The notes: generated by a model not told the origin, from the sequence alone. DNA of 64,000 bases from Branchinecta lynchi (GCA_023053575.1 JAKZAP010000021.1:3679790-3743789); one strand, 5' to 3'. Counted from the stretch's first letter, positions 1 through 11,749 are shown. Program-made: numbers and translations.

Positions 1-882
1 TTCAAGAATTAGCGGACAATCCGGAGAATTATTGCAGAAAATGGCTTCAAGTAACCGAACCTAAAACTAGCCAAACGGTCGGAACCGCTTCGGCTATTTC
101 AAATACGCTCTTCATAAAATTCCTTCCAGATTAGTTCTTGTTTGGCCGCTAAATACGCTAGCATTAAGTAAACAATGACACATTACTTCTTCGTGTATGT
201 TTTTCAATTTTGTTGGCTATTTTCAGTTCCTCTTACTCCTAGCCATGCTTAAACTGTTTAAAATGCTTCTGCCTCTATTTGTGCTCTACCCACCCAACTT
301 CAGTGCTGAGCGTTAGTTGACTTTTCCACGCGGCTAATGCTCGACCCGATATGAAGCGAAAGCCTAATCGCTTATTCATCCTTCAGATAACTTATACCAA
401 GGCCTCACGTGTGATTGCTATTTTTTCTCTAGCGCATCTGGCGGCAGTTCGTCATTGGATTTTTTTAGGAGCGTATAAGATCAAGCAGCTTTCAAGGTCT
501 TTCTCAAGAAAACGGCACCCAGAACTGTTGAAGAAGCCATAGTAAGTGCGGAGAACTACGCTGACGCCCATAAGGCAGGGCGATCGAAACCCGAAGAGCC
601 AACCGCAGAGCGCCAGCGCACGGCAAAAGGGAAGCTTTTGGTAAGTCTGAGAGAGAAGTCTCTTTGTGTAAATGTCAGTCTGATATTACGCCTGGAACTG
701 TCCTGGCCCGTACTATGTGGAGGGACGCCACTTCACTCTAGTTTACGATCACGCTCCACTGAAGTGGCAACAAGTTAAGAAAAAACGCAAACCCGAGCCT
801 TGCCAGATGCGTCATATCTCATCAGGGATTTGGTCAATTCTTAATCAAGAATTAAAGCCACTTGTGAATTATGTACATATTA
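1..882. other. No gene recognised; left edge with a diverged repeat
   Basis: No convincing exon is seen. Roughly 105-365 is related to 6195-6490: both carry a stretch like TCATAAAATTCCT, then GATTAGTTCTT, GGCCGCTA and, at the far end, GATATGAAGCGAAAG. The two copies differ at many positions. The short ORFs at 351-542 and 717-968 have no recognisable features and are probably chance frames. Confidence 0.5.
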
Positions 883-1310
883 GTTGCGTTTTTGCAGATA
901 CCATGGTATCTGTTACCACGGTAACTGAATCTGCAATTAGTGTTTTTTGCAGTTACCGTGGTATCTGATACATGGTTGCTCTGCAAAAACGATTATTGCC
1001 GAAATTTACACTTTTTGAAGTCATCCCAAAAGAAAAACTGATATCCAGTTACGAGCCAGTTACACACTAAGTGCTAAACTTCCTTTTCACCAATTTGAAA
1101 AAAATTGACGAAAGTGAGATGAATTTCCAGATACCACGATCAATTACCGCGGCCGGACCGTGGTATCTGAATATCAGATACCACGATAACTGGCCAGATA
1201 CCACGATAACTGCAAAAAAGCCTATTGATCGACGTATCAGAGACCATGATAACTGCAAAAACGACTTTAGACCGTGGTATCAGATACCATGGTATCTGCA
1301 AAAACACAAC
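883..1310. mobile_element. MITE with 30-bp inverted ends and internal GATACCATGGTATC palindromes
   Basis: The ends are a 30-bp inverted repeat with one mismatch (GTTGCGTTTTTGCAG at the left, CTGCAAAAACACAAC at the right), each flanked by TA, which fits a TA target duplication. Inside are several copies of a CAGATACCACGGTA/TACCGTGGTATCTG motif in both orientations, so the element is a set of palindromes. It has no coding capacity. The superfamily is uncertain: TA duplication suggests Tc1/mariner-like. Confidence 0.7.
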
Positions 1311-1771
1311 TATTGTTTGCAGAAATCAACTCGGTACAGCGAAGTGCGTGCACGAGCTTGTCAACAAATACCACAAGGTGGCCACAGAAAAGAAGGTTTC
1401 TGTCGTTGTGCGCGATGTGTCCATTCAGCTCGCCAAACAACGGTCCAACGAGGACACCTGAGGACTACTGGCCGGGTCAGCAGCGTGACATTCCGACCCA
1501 TCTTTCCAAGTGTCCCTGCAACAATGATACTAAGGAGCAGGGGCGTCACGTGGGGGGGGGGAGCACCCCCCCCCCAAATGTTGTCACCCAGTGGGTGAAA
1601 AAGAACCGAGTCGGTGCGAAGTGCAGCAATTTTATGTCAAAACAGTTATTTTTTTCATGAAAACAGTCGGTTTTTAGTAGATTTTTAGTCAAAAATAGTC
1701 GTTTTTTCTGAATATCAGTCGATTTTTTTTCAAAACCGTTTCTTTTTCCTTGAAAACAGTCGTTTTTTCTG
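1311..1771. repeat. Repeat with poly-G/C tract, related to 18.19-18.39 kb
   Basis: The stretch from about 1535 (CAGGGGCGTCAC, then a run of G and of C) shares GAGTCGGTGCGAAG and AAAACAGTCGG with 18189-18393, where the other end reads GATGCCCCTG. This suggests a non-autonomous transposon family whose ends start CAGGGGC. The long ORF at 1071-1598 crosses unrelated repeats and is not supported as a gene. Confidence 0.4.
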
Positions 1772-2205
1772 CAGTAGACTACTTTAGTCGCTTAAATTTT
1801 AATCTTCTACCTAAAAAGGAGTAGCTTTGCTTTTGCTTCACCTCCAGAAACTACTGCACTGACTTACCAGGGTGCAGGAGCCTGATAGCATAAGCATTTT
1901 GTTTTCTACAACAACTTCAATTACAGTTTCATCAGTATGCCATACGTATTATTTTGCACTTATAGTTATAAGCAACTGAAGGCCGGTTTCTTCTCACAAG
2001 TCCAGTTGAAACTGTAACAAATGGACGAACCATGGTATAAATACGTAGCAGCAGAGGATATTTTTCGTGGAATGCGGCCACAGTTATCTTTAATTCTACA
2101 TCAATTACTTCATGGGAGTAGTATTTTTCAAACTTATTGTCCCGATGAAAAATTTGTAGCTTGCGTAGCAGTATGGTAGTAGTACGAAAATGTTGCATGT
2201 AATAC
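1772..2205 (-). repeat. Inverted copy of the 25.03-25.46 kb repeat, with an 88-codon ORF
   Basis: This segment is nearly identical, in inverted orientation, to 25027-25461. The 88-codon ORF at 1932-2198 matches the one at 25040-25306 with a single residue change (H3 versus R3). Bases 2144-2205 are the end of the TACTA-rich MITE described at 24797. The copy stops abruptly at the A/T-rich tail of the LINE. The ORF has no recognised domain and its conservation may only reflect recent copying. Confidence 0.75.
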
Positions 2206-4762
2206 TATTTTATTTATTTATTTGATCTAATAAAACGGCCAACTTGGGCCATACTAAACAACTAACAATAAATATTAACAACTGTGTCGTATTTCGTAGT
2301 ATTCCCTATTTCGAAGAACGCGTGTCATTTATTTTGCGATTACCTTAAATTACCTTAAATTACCTTAAATTGCAGCTTGGAGCAAAATAAGGATTTCTCC
2401 TGTAGATTTGCTCCGTAGTTGACTCCGGTTGGCAGGTCCGTGTAACGATTTGACTTGTGGTTAGCTTCAAACATTGACAATTGCATCAACAGCATCCCAG
2501 TTCAACTTCCACTCGATGTCAGCCCACTCCTCATCAACGGATTTTTTGAACGATTCAACTGTTTGGCAGTTAACTGTTTTTTCGGAGAGGGCATTCCAAA
2601 GGGGTATGGCTCTGGTAGAGAAGAACTGATGGCGTATTCTAGTTGAAGCGTGGGGTTTTTGGATCCTTCTACTATGTCCTCGGGTTTTAGTGGCTGGATT
2701 TGGTGAGAAGACATTGGAAGACTGGCTAGATTGGAGGATCTTGTAGGCCTGGATGACATCTCCTCTTTTTCGTCTGTATGTTAAAGTTGGGAGCTTCAAC
2801 CTCTGCAATCGCACGTCATATGGGAGATCTTTCAAGCCATGGACCATTTTTGAGGCTCGCTTTTGCACACGCTCAAGAAGGAACTTATCCTTTTTGAAAG
2901 CAGGATTAGCCAGAACCATGCCGAACTCAACCCTCGGCCTGACCATAGATTTGTACAGCTTGGATATAACAAGGGGGCTACGGCTTGTGAATGTCCGGCG
3001 GATAGTTCCCAGGGCCTGGTTTGCACGAGACGCAGAGTGCTTTGCATGCAGATCGAATTTCATTTTGTTGTCGATGATGACACCAAGGTCCCTCTCATGT
3101 GTGACCGACTCCAGGTTTCGTCTAAGACCATGTTTATCGACCATTGAATATTCGTTTTCTGGATTCTTACTGCCAATGTGTAGCACTTTGCATTTTTCAA
3201 TGTTAAATTCAAGCAGCCAGGCGTGCGCCCAATCGGAAAGGCGATCTAGATCATTCTGCATGGATGAGATCCTGGTAGCGTTTTCGACTGAGCCAATAAG
3301 CTTAGAATCGTCAGCATACAGGTTTATGTTGTTTTCAACCACCTTAGGGGCATCATTGAAATAGAGGTTGAAGAGGGTAGGTCCCAATTTGGTGCCTTGC
3401 GGTACTCCACTTGTAACTGGTTGGAGGCTTGAGAACACAGTGGTTTCAGTATCAACGGCTATTTTGACTCTCTGTGTTCTATTGGTTAAAAATGCTTGTA
3501 TCCAATCAACCACCTCTTCGTGTACCCCAGCTGCTTTCAATTTTTGGATAAGAAGCCTATGGCAGACCTTGTCGAAGGCTTTGGCCAGGTCAAGTAGGAT
3601 GATATCTACTGGTAAACCTGTCTCTACCATCTGTGATACCCAGTTGTAAGCTTCAATGAGATTGGTTTCGACAGACCTTCCACTTCTGAATCCATGTTGG
3701 CTATCGGTGAGTATGTTATTCTTTTCGAAGTGTGCAATAACCGCTTCATTCACTATCCCTTCCAGTAGCTTGCTGACAACTGAAGTTATACTTATTGGCC
3801 GATAGTTTGCAGCTTCATCTTTCCTACCCTTTTTGTGAATTGGTGAAATGTTAGCTGTCTTCCAATCTGACGGCAGTGCTTTCCTCGATAGTGACAGCTT
3901 GAAAAGAGCGGCCAATGCAGGTGCTATTTCCTTGGCAGTTTCTTTTAAAAGTCTTGGGTGAAGGTTGTCGGGGCCTTTGGACTTATTTTGATTTAGAGCT
4001 TTGAGTCTCTTCAGTATATCTGCTTCGCTAATTTCAATGTTGGCCATTGGATCATTCATTTCGTATGTTGGAGGGTTGGGTGCAGGCGTAGAGTTGACGT
4101 TGCATGAGAAAGCTGACACAAACTGCTGGTTAAGTACTTCTGCTTTGAGGGTGGGGTCACTAATGCAATCACCACTGCATTGCAAATCTGGGATTGAGTG
4201 CCTGCTGGGTTTTGTTGAAGAAACATACTTCCAGAAAATTTTAGGGTTAGCTTTACTTAGTGAGGCTACCTTTTCTTCATATTTCTGGGTGATCGTCCTT
4301 GTTTCTTTCCTTAGTTCGTTTCGCACCCTCTTGAAATTCTTAAGGTCAACTTCAGTTTTGCTCTTGCAGTATTTTTTCCATGTCCTCCTTTTTTTGTTGA
4401 AGAGTTTTCTTATGGCCCGAGAGAAAAATGGCAGTGTTTTTGGTCTTTTTTTCCATGTAACGGTAGTAAACTTTTTTTCAGTACTCAAAAGTTTATCTCG
4501 AAAAGCAGTCCATGAAGTTTCGATATCGCTATGCTCATCAATCTTCCAGTCGATTTTTGCTAAATCACCACAAATGCTTTTGTAATCGGTATACGTGTGT
4601 TTGGTAAAACAGTTTTGATTGATATACATTCGCACTGTGGTGACTATACACAGATGGTCGGATGCCCCGATAGGAGCCTGGTAATCCATGCTCATGATAC
4701 TTTCTGGTTCATTTGTGATGACCAAGTCAAGTAGTGAAGGTGCCTGTCCATCCCTTAATCTA
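2206..4762 (-). mobile_element. 3' half of a split CR1-like LINE
   Basis: It holds the C-terminal two thirds of ORF2 and a 3' untranslated region. That region contains three copies of a TTAAGGTAAT unit (about 2340-2370) and ends in an AAAT-rich tail (about 2206-2222) against another repeat. The upstream end is at the TA at 4761-4762, exactly where the segment beginning CCCTAACAAAAATG starts. The matching 5' half is at 21041-23100 in the same orientation. Confidence 0.9.
2467..4762 (-). CDS. LINE ORF2, 3' part: end of endonuclease plus reverse transcriptase
   Basis: This is the reverse transcriptase of a CR1/Jockey-type non-LTR retrotransposon, which copies LINE RNA at a nicked chromosomal site. 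Numbered from the first internal Met, the apurinic-type endonuclease ends with SDH at 22-24. The RT core has FRSGRS at 346-351, DLAKAFD at 379-385, GVPQG at 440-444 and the catalytic YADD at 470-473, followed by the usual CR1-like C-terminal extension. The frame is open for about 765 codons with no stop or frameshift, so this copy is young. Translation continues upstream of the first Met (LRDGQAPSLLDL) to the break at 4762, so the true N-terminus lies in the fragment at 21041-21882. It could not be translated whole in its present state. Confidence 0.92.
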
Positions 4763-5020
4763 CCCTAACAAAAATGGAACGTACATTTTTCGCCTCATAT
4801 AAAGGCCTTAATACGGCCGTTGAATGTAAGACGTTTGACAGGGTGTAATAAACGAAGGATCGTTTTAAGTCCATTAAACCTACGTTCTCTGAACGGCCGT
4901 TCCTGAATGGAGTCGATTTTCGACCAGTTATGACGTCCATTTTATGTCCGTCGGATGTCCATTCCAAACCGTCAAAATGCCTTATTGCCCTGCCATCTAC
5001 TGGCGCACCATTTTAACCAT
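4763..5020. repeat. Left terminal region of the 16.3-kb segment
   Basis: The terminal 15 bp are inverted at 21024-21038. The following about 230 bp are rich in ACGGCCGTT and GTCCATTTTATGT motifs, which also occur in the last about 250 bp of the segment, in both orientations. The small ORF at 4755-4967 has no recognised content. Confidence 0.6.
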
Positions 5021-5344
5021 TCTGGCTCGTCGACATCTTGCGTGACAGTCTTAAACGCTTGAATATAGCGCTAGAAGCATGATGGCGCTTCAATCGTTTA
5101 TTATTATTTTTTTTCTTCAAATAATGAATTTGCAAGCCTACTTCGCTAAGGCATTATTGATAGTGTCAAAGTGGAGACGCTTCTTGACGGCCATCTGCGT
5201 TTGAATGCTTGATTGATAACAAGAAAACGTTTTAAGTTTCATTTTTATTAGTCTTTAAGATATACATATTGAACAAAGATAAAAGTAAATTTCACAACGA
5301 TAATAAAAAGACAGTGGAAATTAAAAATGACGAACAAATAGTAA

Positions 5345-5522
5345 TATTTAGCAGAAATCTTGCAGTATTTGCTACTGGGATTAATCTTGTCTCTACTGGA
5401 TAAGATTATCTCAGTTGAGACGAGGTTCGGATTAATGTTATCCCAGTAGAGATAAGATTAATCCCCGTTGCAGATACAGCAATCCACTTTAATCCCAACT
5501 CTGAGTAACTTTCTACTGTTTG
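5345..5522. mobile_element. Degenerate copy of the CACTGTAAAAA hairpin MITE
   Basis: It carries the core TGCAGTATTTGCTACTGGG followed by inverted GATTAATCTTATCTC motifs shared with 18827, 45904, 49163 and 59312. The terminal CACTGTAAAAA is decayed here. The flanking 5020-5345 and 5523-6190 show no gene I can support. Confidence 0.65.
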
Positions 5523-5949
5523 GTAGAGGAAAAACACTGCATCCAACCAATCCAGTAGTAATTTATTCAAACCAGGATTTGCGAAAACAACAATTATGCG
5601 ATATAAACAGATGTGACAAAAACTACGCGGAAGATAAAAATAAACTAACTACAGTGTATTAAGCAAAACAATCATGAATCTGATAATCTGACAAAGTAGC
5701 TGATCTTTGAAACACTCTTTGCTTTCTTTCTTCATAATTTGACATGAGCCATTAAACTCATAACGCTATCAATAAATCAGTCAATTTTATTTTAACCATA
5801 ATAGCACTAGGCTAACACGGGTGTAAATTGGAAACACAAATAAAACACAAAGTAACAAACAACAACTACCAAACGAACATAAAATCAGTACACATGAAAT
5901 GTCCAACGAAATGCGGAAGATTTCCTTGGCGGGGAAAGAAGTTTGGGTT

Positions 5950-6030
5950 TCGGGTCGTTCTTGCTGCGCGAGTAATGGCCAAAAGAGGGTGCTACGAGGC
6001 ATCTTCAAGGAGAACCCTAGGAAAAAGTAA
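5950..6030 (-). other. Weak candidate 3'-terminal exon
   Basis: A good acceptor (TTTACTTTTTCCTAG) lies at about 6012 on the minus strand. Joined to the exon at 7040-7185 (phase 2), it would add VLLEDAS and stop. The evidence is only one splice site and a compatible phase, so this is tentative. Confidence 0.2.
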
Positions 6031-6194
6031 AATGGTTAGCCGTAACAACAAATTAGTGTAGAATAACATGACGCTTAGCCAAGGGCATGCTTCTTTCGCT
6101 AGATTTTCATGTGTTGATGAAGATCCGGTTGTGGTACCAAAGAGGCTCTTGTACCGAGTTAAGACTACTAGCAACTGACGATGACTGACACGGA

Positions 6195-6490
6195 TACTCC
6201 CCTCATAAAATTCCTCTTAGATTAGTTCTTTTCTGGCCGCTAGGTGCGCTGTCATAAAGAAAACAATGGAACGTTACTTCTTGGTGTACGTTTATCCAGG
6301 TTTGTTTGGCTATCTTCAATTCCTCTTAGGCCTAGCCATGTTTAAAATTGTTTTCATCCTCCATTTTTGCTTTACCCAACTCTGTTCTGTCAACAGTCAT
6401 CAAGTTTGTAATTTCTGGCTTTCGAATTCTGTGCTGACTGCTAGCTGATTTTTCCACGGGGCTAATACTCGACTCGATATGAAGCGAAAG
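6195..6490. repeat. Diverged copy of the repeat at 105-365
   Basis: It shares a series of blocks with 105-365 in the same order and orientation, ending at GATATGAAGCGAAAG. One copy lies outside the split LINE and the other inside the 16.3-kb segment. From 6490 to 7039 I see no gene. Confidence 0.55.
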
Positions 6491-7039
6491 GGAATATGAA
6501 GCGTCAATTTAATGTAGTAATTCAAACGTAAACAAAACTTGCCGTACTTGATGATATAAGACTATTGTTCGGCAGATGACTCTCAGTCAGAGATTGAAAA
6601 TTGCTCTTTAGAACAGGCGGGTTACAAATAAATTACTTATTTACTGCATTAAACACAACAAAGCAACGTATTCCGGTCAGCGCTTTAAAGCGGACTATGT
6701 TGTGAGTTGTCTGAAGAAGGTAAAGATAAGGTAAAATAGATCAACACGATGTTGAGTAGAAAATCTTCCATCCGCTTTCGTTTCTAGGGGTGTTTTGCTA
6801 TTTCTCTCGAGCAGAAAAACGAAATATATTATATTCTGCTTATTACCTACCAATATTCTGCACAGTCTTAAGTGTTTGAATAAAGACCTTTCGCGTGCGG
6901 ATTACTGCAGATAACTGCCGCTCGGTTCCATAGCCTTTTCAGGACGTCCAGATTTTGATTAGCGACGGAAATGGAAAGTTTAGCAATGCTTACGCCGAAC
7001 TCGGCTAGTCGGTTTAGTTCACAAATTGCCAATGCTCAC

Positions 7040-7185
7040 CTATGGGCGTGACGATAATGTAAGAGGTTTTCGGACTCTTCCGTTCCTGGAACAAACTGGT
7101 TTTGGATTTCTGTGAAGAGCTCCGTCGTCGGTTGTCGGCTTGGGAAATGCTGTTTTGACTGAATTGTTGGTTGGTTGTAGTACAC
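7040..7185 (-). CDS. Candidate exon, 48 codons, S/Q/T-rich
   Basis: A strong acceptor (TTATTCCTCTTCCAG) precedes GTG-TAC-TAC, and a strong donor (CATAG followed by GTGAGC) ends the exon in phase 2. If that donor is not used, the frame stops two codons later. The peptide begins VYYNQPTIQSKQHFP. It starts in phase 0, matching the end of the PRDM-type exon at 25748-25852, and it has a similar polar, Q/S/P-rich composition, so it may be a further exon of that gene. It lies inside the 16.3-kb insert, however, which argues against this. It could belong to a gene carried by the insert. Confidence 0.45.
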
Positions 7186-7214
7186 CTGGAAGAGGAATAA
7201 CTAATGAAAATATA

Positions 7215-8183
7215 GGGAAGAGACAGCTAAGACGGACCTGCAGATAAGACGGACCTTTGCATTTTAAAATTCAGAGATTGGTAGCAATGCGATCTAGTGG
7301 TGACAGTAAGGTACAGCTGTCTAGCCTTCAAATCTGCCGAAAAAAATAAAAAGATTGGCTTATTAGTTTTCAAGAAAACCGAAGTTGATGTTTTAAGAGG
7401 CTGTTTTGGAAAAAAATGATGTCAAACATTTTTGTGATATCTCTGGTTCGGAAAATAATAAAAATATTAGGGTTTTGTTACCAGACAGTTCTGACTATCT
7501 ACTTTCTTTAAAAGTGATGACACCTCCATTCTGGGCCATCTAGCGAGTTCGGTGACAGTTTGTCAAAAATCTGCCCGTTGCAGATAATACGGACCACACG
7601 ATTTGTTGGTAAGACAGACCGGGAGTTACCAGGGGAAGGGTCTGGGGGTAAACCTGAAAGACGAGGAATGTGATGAGATTGAAGAGTTATTCTGGAAAAC
7701 AATTTTTCACTCGTCCAATTTTCAAGAAACCACTGAAAAGGGAACAGTCAGTTTGAAGGCCGCATTGATTAAGCTATCGAACCCCATCCCTTCTGGAGGA
7801 ATGGCAAAAGGCATCACTTCATACACTTCGTGTTGACTTTTCTGGCTTCACCGTCTTGAAAAGAGCCACTGTGGACGTTACCGTTTCTACTTTATTCATT
7901 TATACGAAATTAAATCACTGGAACTGATTACCATAATGATAGTCCGTCTTGCCCCCTCTGGTGGTCCTTCTTGCCACTCCCTTCGGATAAAACGGACCTT
8001 TTGACCAACCTACCAAAAGCTGTTTTATCTCAGAAACCCTTGGGGAGGAAATTGTCCGAAAAATAGCAAGGAAGTAGGGATGGATAAGCTATCCGACGGA
8101 GTAAAGTTCGTTCCGATGTTCCAGAAACATAAAAAGCAGCAATCGAAAAACCTTTACTGGGTCCGTCTTACCTGTCTCTCCCC
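7215..8183. mobile_element. Non-autonomous DNA transposon with GGGAAGAGACAG ends, TA duplication
   Basis: The left end GGGAAGAGACAGCTAAGACG is inverted as CGTCTTACCTGTCTCTCCCC at the right, and both are flanked by TA. The motif AGACGGACC or its complement recurs inside near both ends. Small ORFs inside (7603-7836, 8080-8412) have no recognised domain. It sits 29 bp upstream of the candidate exon at 7040-7185. Confidence 0.7.
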
Positions 8184-8189
8184 TACCCA

Positions 8190-8640
8190 TTTTTTTTTAC
8201 CGCTGCCGAGCCTAACGAGCCGTTATTCGAAGCAAGTGATAGTCATTCCTGTCATACGAAGCCACGAGAAGAAAAGTAGAATGGCTAGGCTGTTACGGAC
8301 AGATTTTTTGAAGTCTGCTTTCAAGAATATTCCTGAACCTCTTGCCGCATGCAACAGATTTCTATCACTGGATATTTTGTTTGATACGATCTCTTCACCT
8401 TGCAACAGGTGAAAATGGACTCAAGAAGACATTACTTATTTTAACTTGATGATGACATTCCGCGTACCATGAGTCAGTTTACAGCCCTCTTCGACATCTT
8501 CCCCAACTATAATAAAGCTATGCGACACAAGCCATGGCAAAAAAACTAGGCGTTAAGCAGATGGACGCGGTTTTGTAATTCCGTTCCTTTCAATCCGCTA
8601 TATCATTATCATCACTACATTCTAGCTTGTACGGGATTCC
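8190..8640. other. No feature recognised
   Basis: Unique-looking sequence between a transposon and the C-rich array. The end of the ORF at 8080-8412 falls here without recognisable motifs. Confidence 0.4.
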
Positions 8641-11600
8641 AATATTCGTTATGTATGACCATGAGATTTACCCGCTGCACCACCCTGCATATTGATTACC
8701 ACAGCCTCCCTACCAAATCTTCCCATCATAATTGTTTCCTATATTTACTTAATTCATCCCTACTACAAAATTGTACATCCCTTACTGCTTTTCTATTTAG
8801 CCTGCTGCTTTTATACCAAATTCCATCTCTCCCTGTTGTTAAAAACAAGAACTACGAGCTCATATGGCATTTGTTACAAGTAGGTGGTGTGAGAAACGAG
8901 AAATTAAATCTGAGTATATTTTCAGGTTCTCCGACTACCCTCCCCATCTCCAGACGCTTAAATATGGGATATAAGGCATACGATCTCTCTACTTTCCAAA
9001 TTTCATTCAATTCACTTCACTCGTTTAGTCTCTATGCTAGCCGCAACATTTCCGGAACTCCGACTCCCTCCCCCCCACTGTGGCCGAATACAACTCGGAC
9101 ACAAAAACTTCGTATCTCTAACATCTTATCTTCTCGTCCATCAAGTTCGATTCGAATCGGACGCCAAATGACAAATCTAGGGTGCATAAACTTGGTACTG
9201 TCCAACCTGCTTCCCATTCTGCCAATCCGTTTGGTTTTTATTTATGTCATAAAGTTTCCGGCCTCCCCCCACAACTCCCCCAACCATGGCCACATGGGTT
9301 CGTACACATTTGCGTATCTAGATCATCAGATCTTACCCATAAAGTTTCACTTGAACTTTACCATATTTTCACAACCCATTGGACTCCGTAATTTCCAGAA
9401 TCCCCCTCCCTCAATTCCCCGAAGAATGGTCGGATGAAGGAACGGAAGTCTTCCTAGGCATTGTTTCGGGACGTTAAATCTATTCGGTAGGGTCACGAAT
9501 ACGCATCCCAAGTTCTATAGTTCTATCGTGCTTGTCACATCCGGAAGTATCATATCTCGCGATCAACAGAATTCAGAGAAACCCCCCTCCAACTCCCCCC
9601 AAAAAGTCATGACATTATCTGGTTCTTTCGAGAACGTATCTAATGCTTATGCCAGTTCTTCCCACCAAATTCCATCCCGATCCCTCGACACTAAGCGTTT
9701 CACAAAAATTCCGGGCCCCCTTCCAAATCCTCCCCCCTCCAAGGATCGTATCCGGTCCAGAATTGACATGGAACATCTGAGACCATAGCTTTTTCCACTC
9801 GCAAAGTTTCATTCAAATCCGATAGCCCCGTTCAAAAGTTATAAATGCGACATATTCGGATCGTGCAACAACTATTTCCTAGTCGGTATATTCCGATCCC
9901 TGATATTCCTGCCGAGTTTCATCATATTACCCCACAGTGCCCGAATCCGGTCCGCTTTTGTCAATGCTAATTCTAGGACTTGTGCTTGTTCTTCCGACCA
10001 AGTTTCATCCCGATCCCTCTTCTCTAAGTGTTTCCCAAGATTTCCAGTTCCCCCTCAAACTCCCGCCAAAGTCGCCAGATCCCCTTCGGATTTGAAGTGG
10101 GTTGTCTGAGACACGAGGTTTTTTCAAATATCAAGTTTCGTTAGGATCCGATCACCCGTTCAAAAGCTGCCCATAACACTAGATTCCGGATTCCCCAACC
10201 ATCCCCTCCTCCGACGATGGTTGGATCGACGAAACGACTATTCACAAGTTAATCTGTTCTGTTCCCTGACAGGCGTACCAGGTTTCATCGTCCTAGCCCA
10301 TCAGGACGTACTGTACTCGCGGGACCACTAGTAATTCGAGACAGTGAGCGGGTCCGGTCTGGTTATGTCAACCACGTATATAGGACTTGTGCTTGTCCTT
10401 TCTGCCAAGTTTTGTCCCATTCTCTCCCCACATCAGGAGGTACCGAACTCGTGCGATCACTAGAAATTCCTACCCTCCCCCCAACTCTCCCAGAGGGCCC
10501 GAATCCGTTCCTATTATGTCAATGACGTATCTAGGACTTGTTCTTTTTCTTCCCACCGAGTTTCGTCCCGATCCCCCTACCCTAAGTGTTTCCTAAGATT
10601 TCCGGTTCCTCTCTCCAACTCCCCCAGTGTCACCAGACTCGATCCAGATTTAAAATGGGCGTCTGAGACATTAGGTCGTTTCATTAAGGTCCGATCACCC
10701 GTTCGTAAGTTTAGAAAAAAAACTCACTTTTCTGAATTCCTCCTCCCTCCCCCCCCCCCCAGATGGTCAGATCGGGGAAACGACTATTCTCAAGTCGATC
10801 TGTTCGGGTCCTTGACACGCTTGCCATGTTTATAAATATTCCTTGAGCCCAAGCTGTCTTTGAAATATGAAATAATGGGTACAACGGATACGTCAGCTAG
10901 ATGCTTCACCAACGATATTTCTGCCCTTCTTAGCAAGGGTCCTCGTCAGGCTGTCGATCTCCAGGGTCAACTTTGGGGAAGGAAACAAACCTATAATTAC
11001 AGATTAAGGGTTTCGTATAGATTACAGGTTTGTTTCCTCCCCCGAAGTTGACCCTGGTGATAGACAGTCTGACGAGGACCCTTGCCAAGAAGGGCCGAAA
11101 TATCGCTGATGAAGGATAGATAGTCCTTCAGCCCAGGCTGACTGCGAATCATACTTGGCGGCCCGAAACGGACAAGTCAGCTAAATTTTATTAGAGTTAT
11201 ATTTCGGCCCTTCTTGGCAAGGGTCCTTTTCAGGTTCAAGCCGCTCAAGCTGGAAATGAAATTCAAGATGAAGAGGAAGGATGATGAAGCATCGTAGCTG
11301 AGGTATCCGTTTTATACATTGTTTAAAGACATTGCCATGTTTTACCGTCTTAGTACATCAGGAAGTACTGAACTCACAGGATCACTAGAAATTCGGACCC
11401 TCCCCGTTTCCCAAGATTTCCGATACCCCCCTCCAACTCCCCCCAATATCACCGGGTCCAGTCCGGATTTAAAATGGGATGCCTGAAACAGGAAATATTT
11501 CTTTAGATCAAGTTTCATTAAGATCCGATCACCCGTTCGTAAGTTAAAAATACCTAATTTTTCTGAATTCCCCTCCCTCTGATCCCCCAAGATGGTTGGA

Positions 11601-11745
11601 TTGTTCGGATTTTGTATTTAATCTGGTCGGGTCCCTGATATGCCTCCCACGTTTCATCATCCTAGCTTAAGTAGCAGTGCTCGAACTAGCAAAACCGGGA
11701 CCGACAGACCGACGGACGGGCGCACTTGGCCGAAGGTCAATTGCC
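8640..11745 (+). repeat. Long C-rich array of degenerate about 130-150-bp repeats
   Basis: Recurrent blocks include AAGTTTCATC, CCCCCTCCAACTCCCCC, GATCCGGTCCGGATTTG, GATCCGATCACCCGTTC and TTCTTCCCACCAAGTTTC. The array ends at about 11.68-11.75 kb with CCTAGCTTAAG, AACTAGCAAAACC, a short GACCGACGGACGG run and GCCATAAA. The same order of blocks and the same end occur at 46.42-48.24 kb, and a diverged copy in reverse lies at 13.49-14.13 kb. The ORF at 8655-9437 runs through this array and is not credible. A hairpin repeat is inserted at about 10.87-11.24 kb. Confidence 0.75.
10876..11240. repeat. Hairpin formed by two hammerhead-like repeat units, plus a third unit
   Basis: Two units in opposite orientation (about 10906-10990 and 11040-11115) share GGGTCAACTT, GGAGGAAACAAACC and the core CTGACGAGGACCCTTG. 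In the plus-strand unit the core is CTGACGAG, stem GACCCTT...AAGGGCC, then GAAA. A third unit at 11150-11240 has CTGAAAAG, so its core is mutated. Confidence 0.6.
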
Positions 11746-11749
11746 ATAA

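Noticed and set aside
1071..1598. 175-codon ORF
   Set aside because: It crosses from one MITE into an unrelated repeat with poly-G/C; no gene structure.
2753..3364. 203-codon plus-strand ORF, and others opposite the LINE
   Set aside because: Shadow of the reverse transcriptase frame on the other strand.
8655..9437. 260-codon ORF
   Set aside because: It runs through the C-rich repeat array; composition follows the repeat (S/P/L/T) and no domain or splice context is seen.
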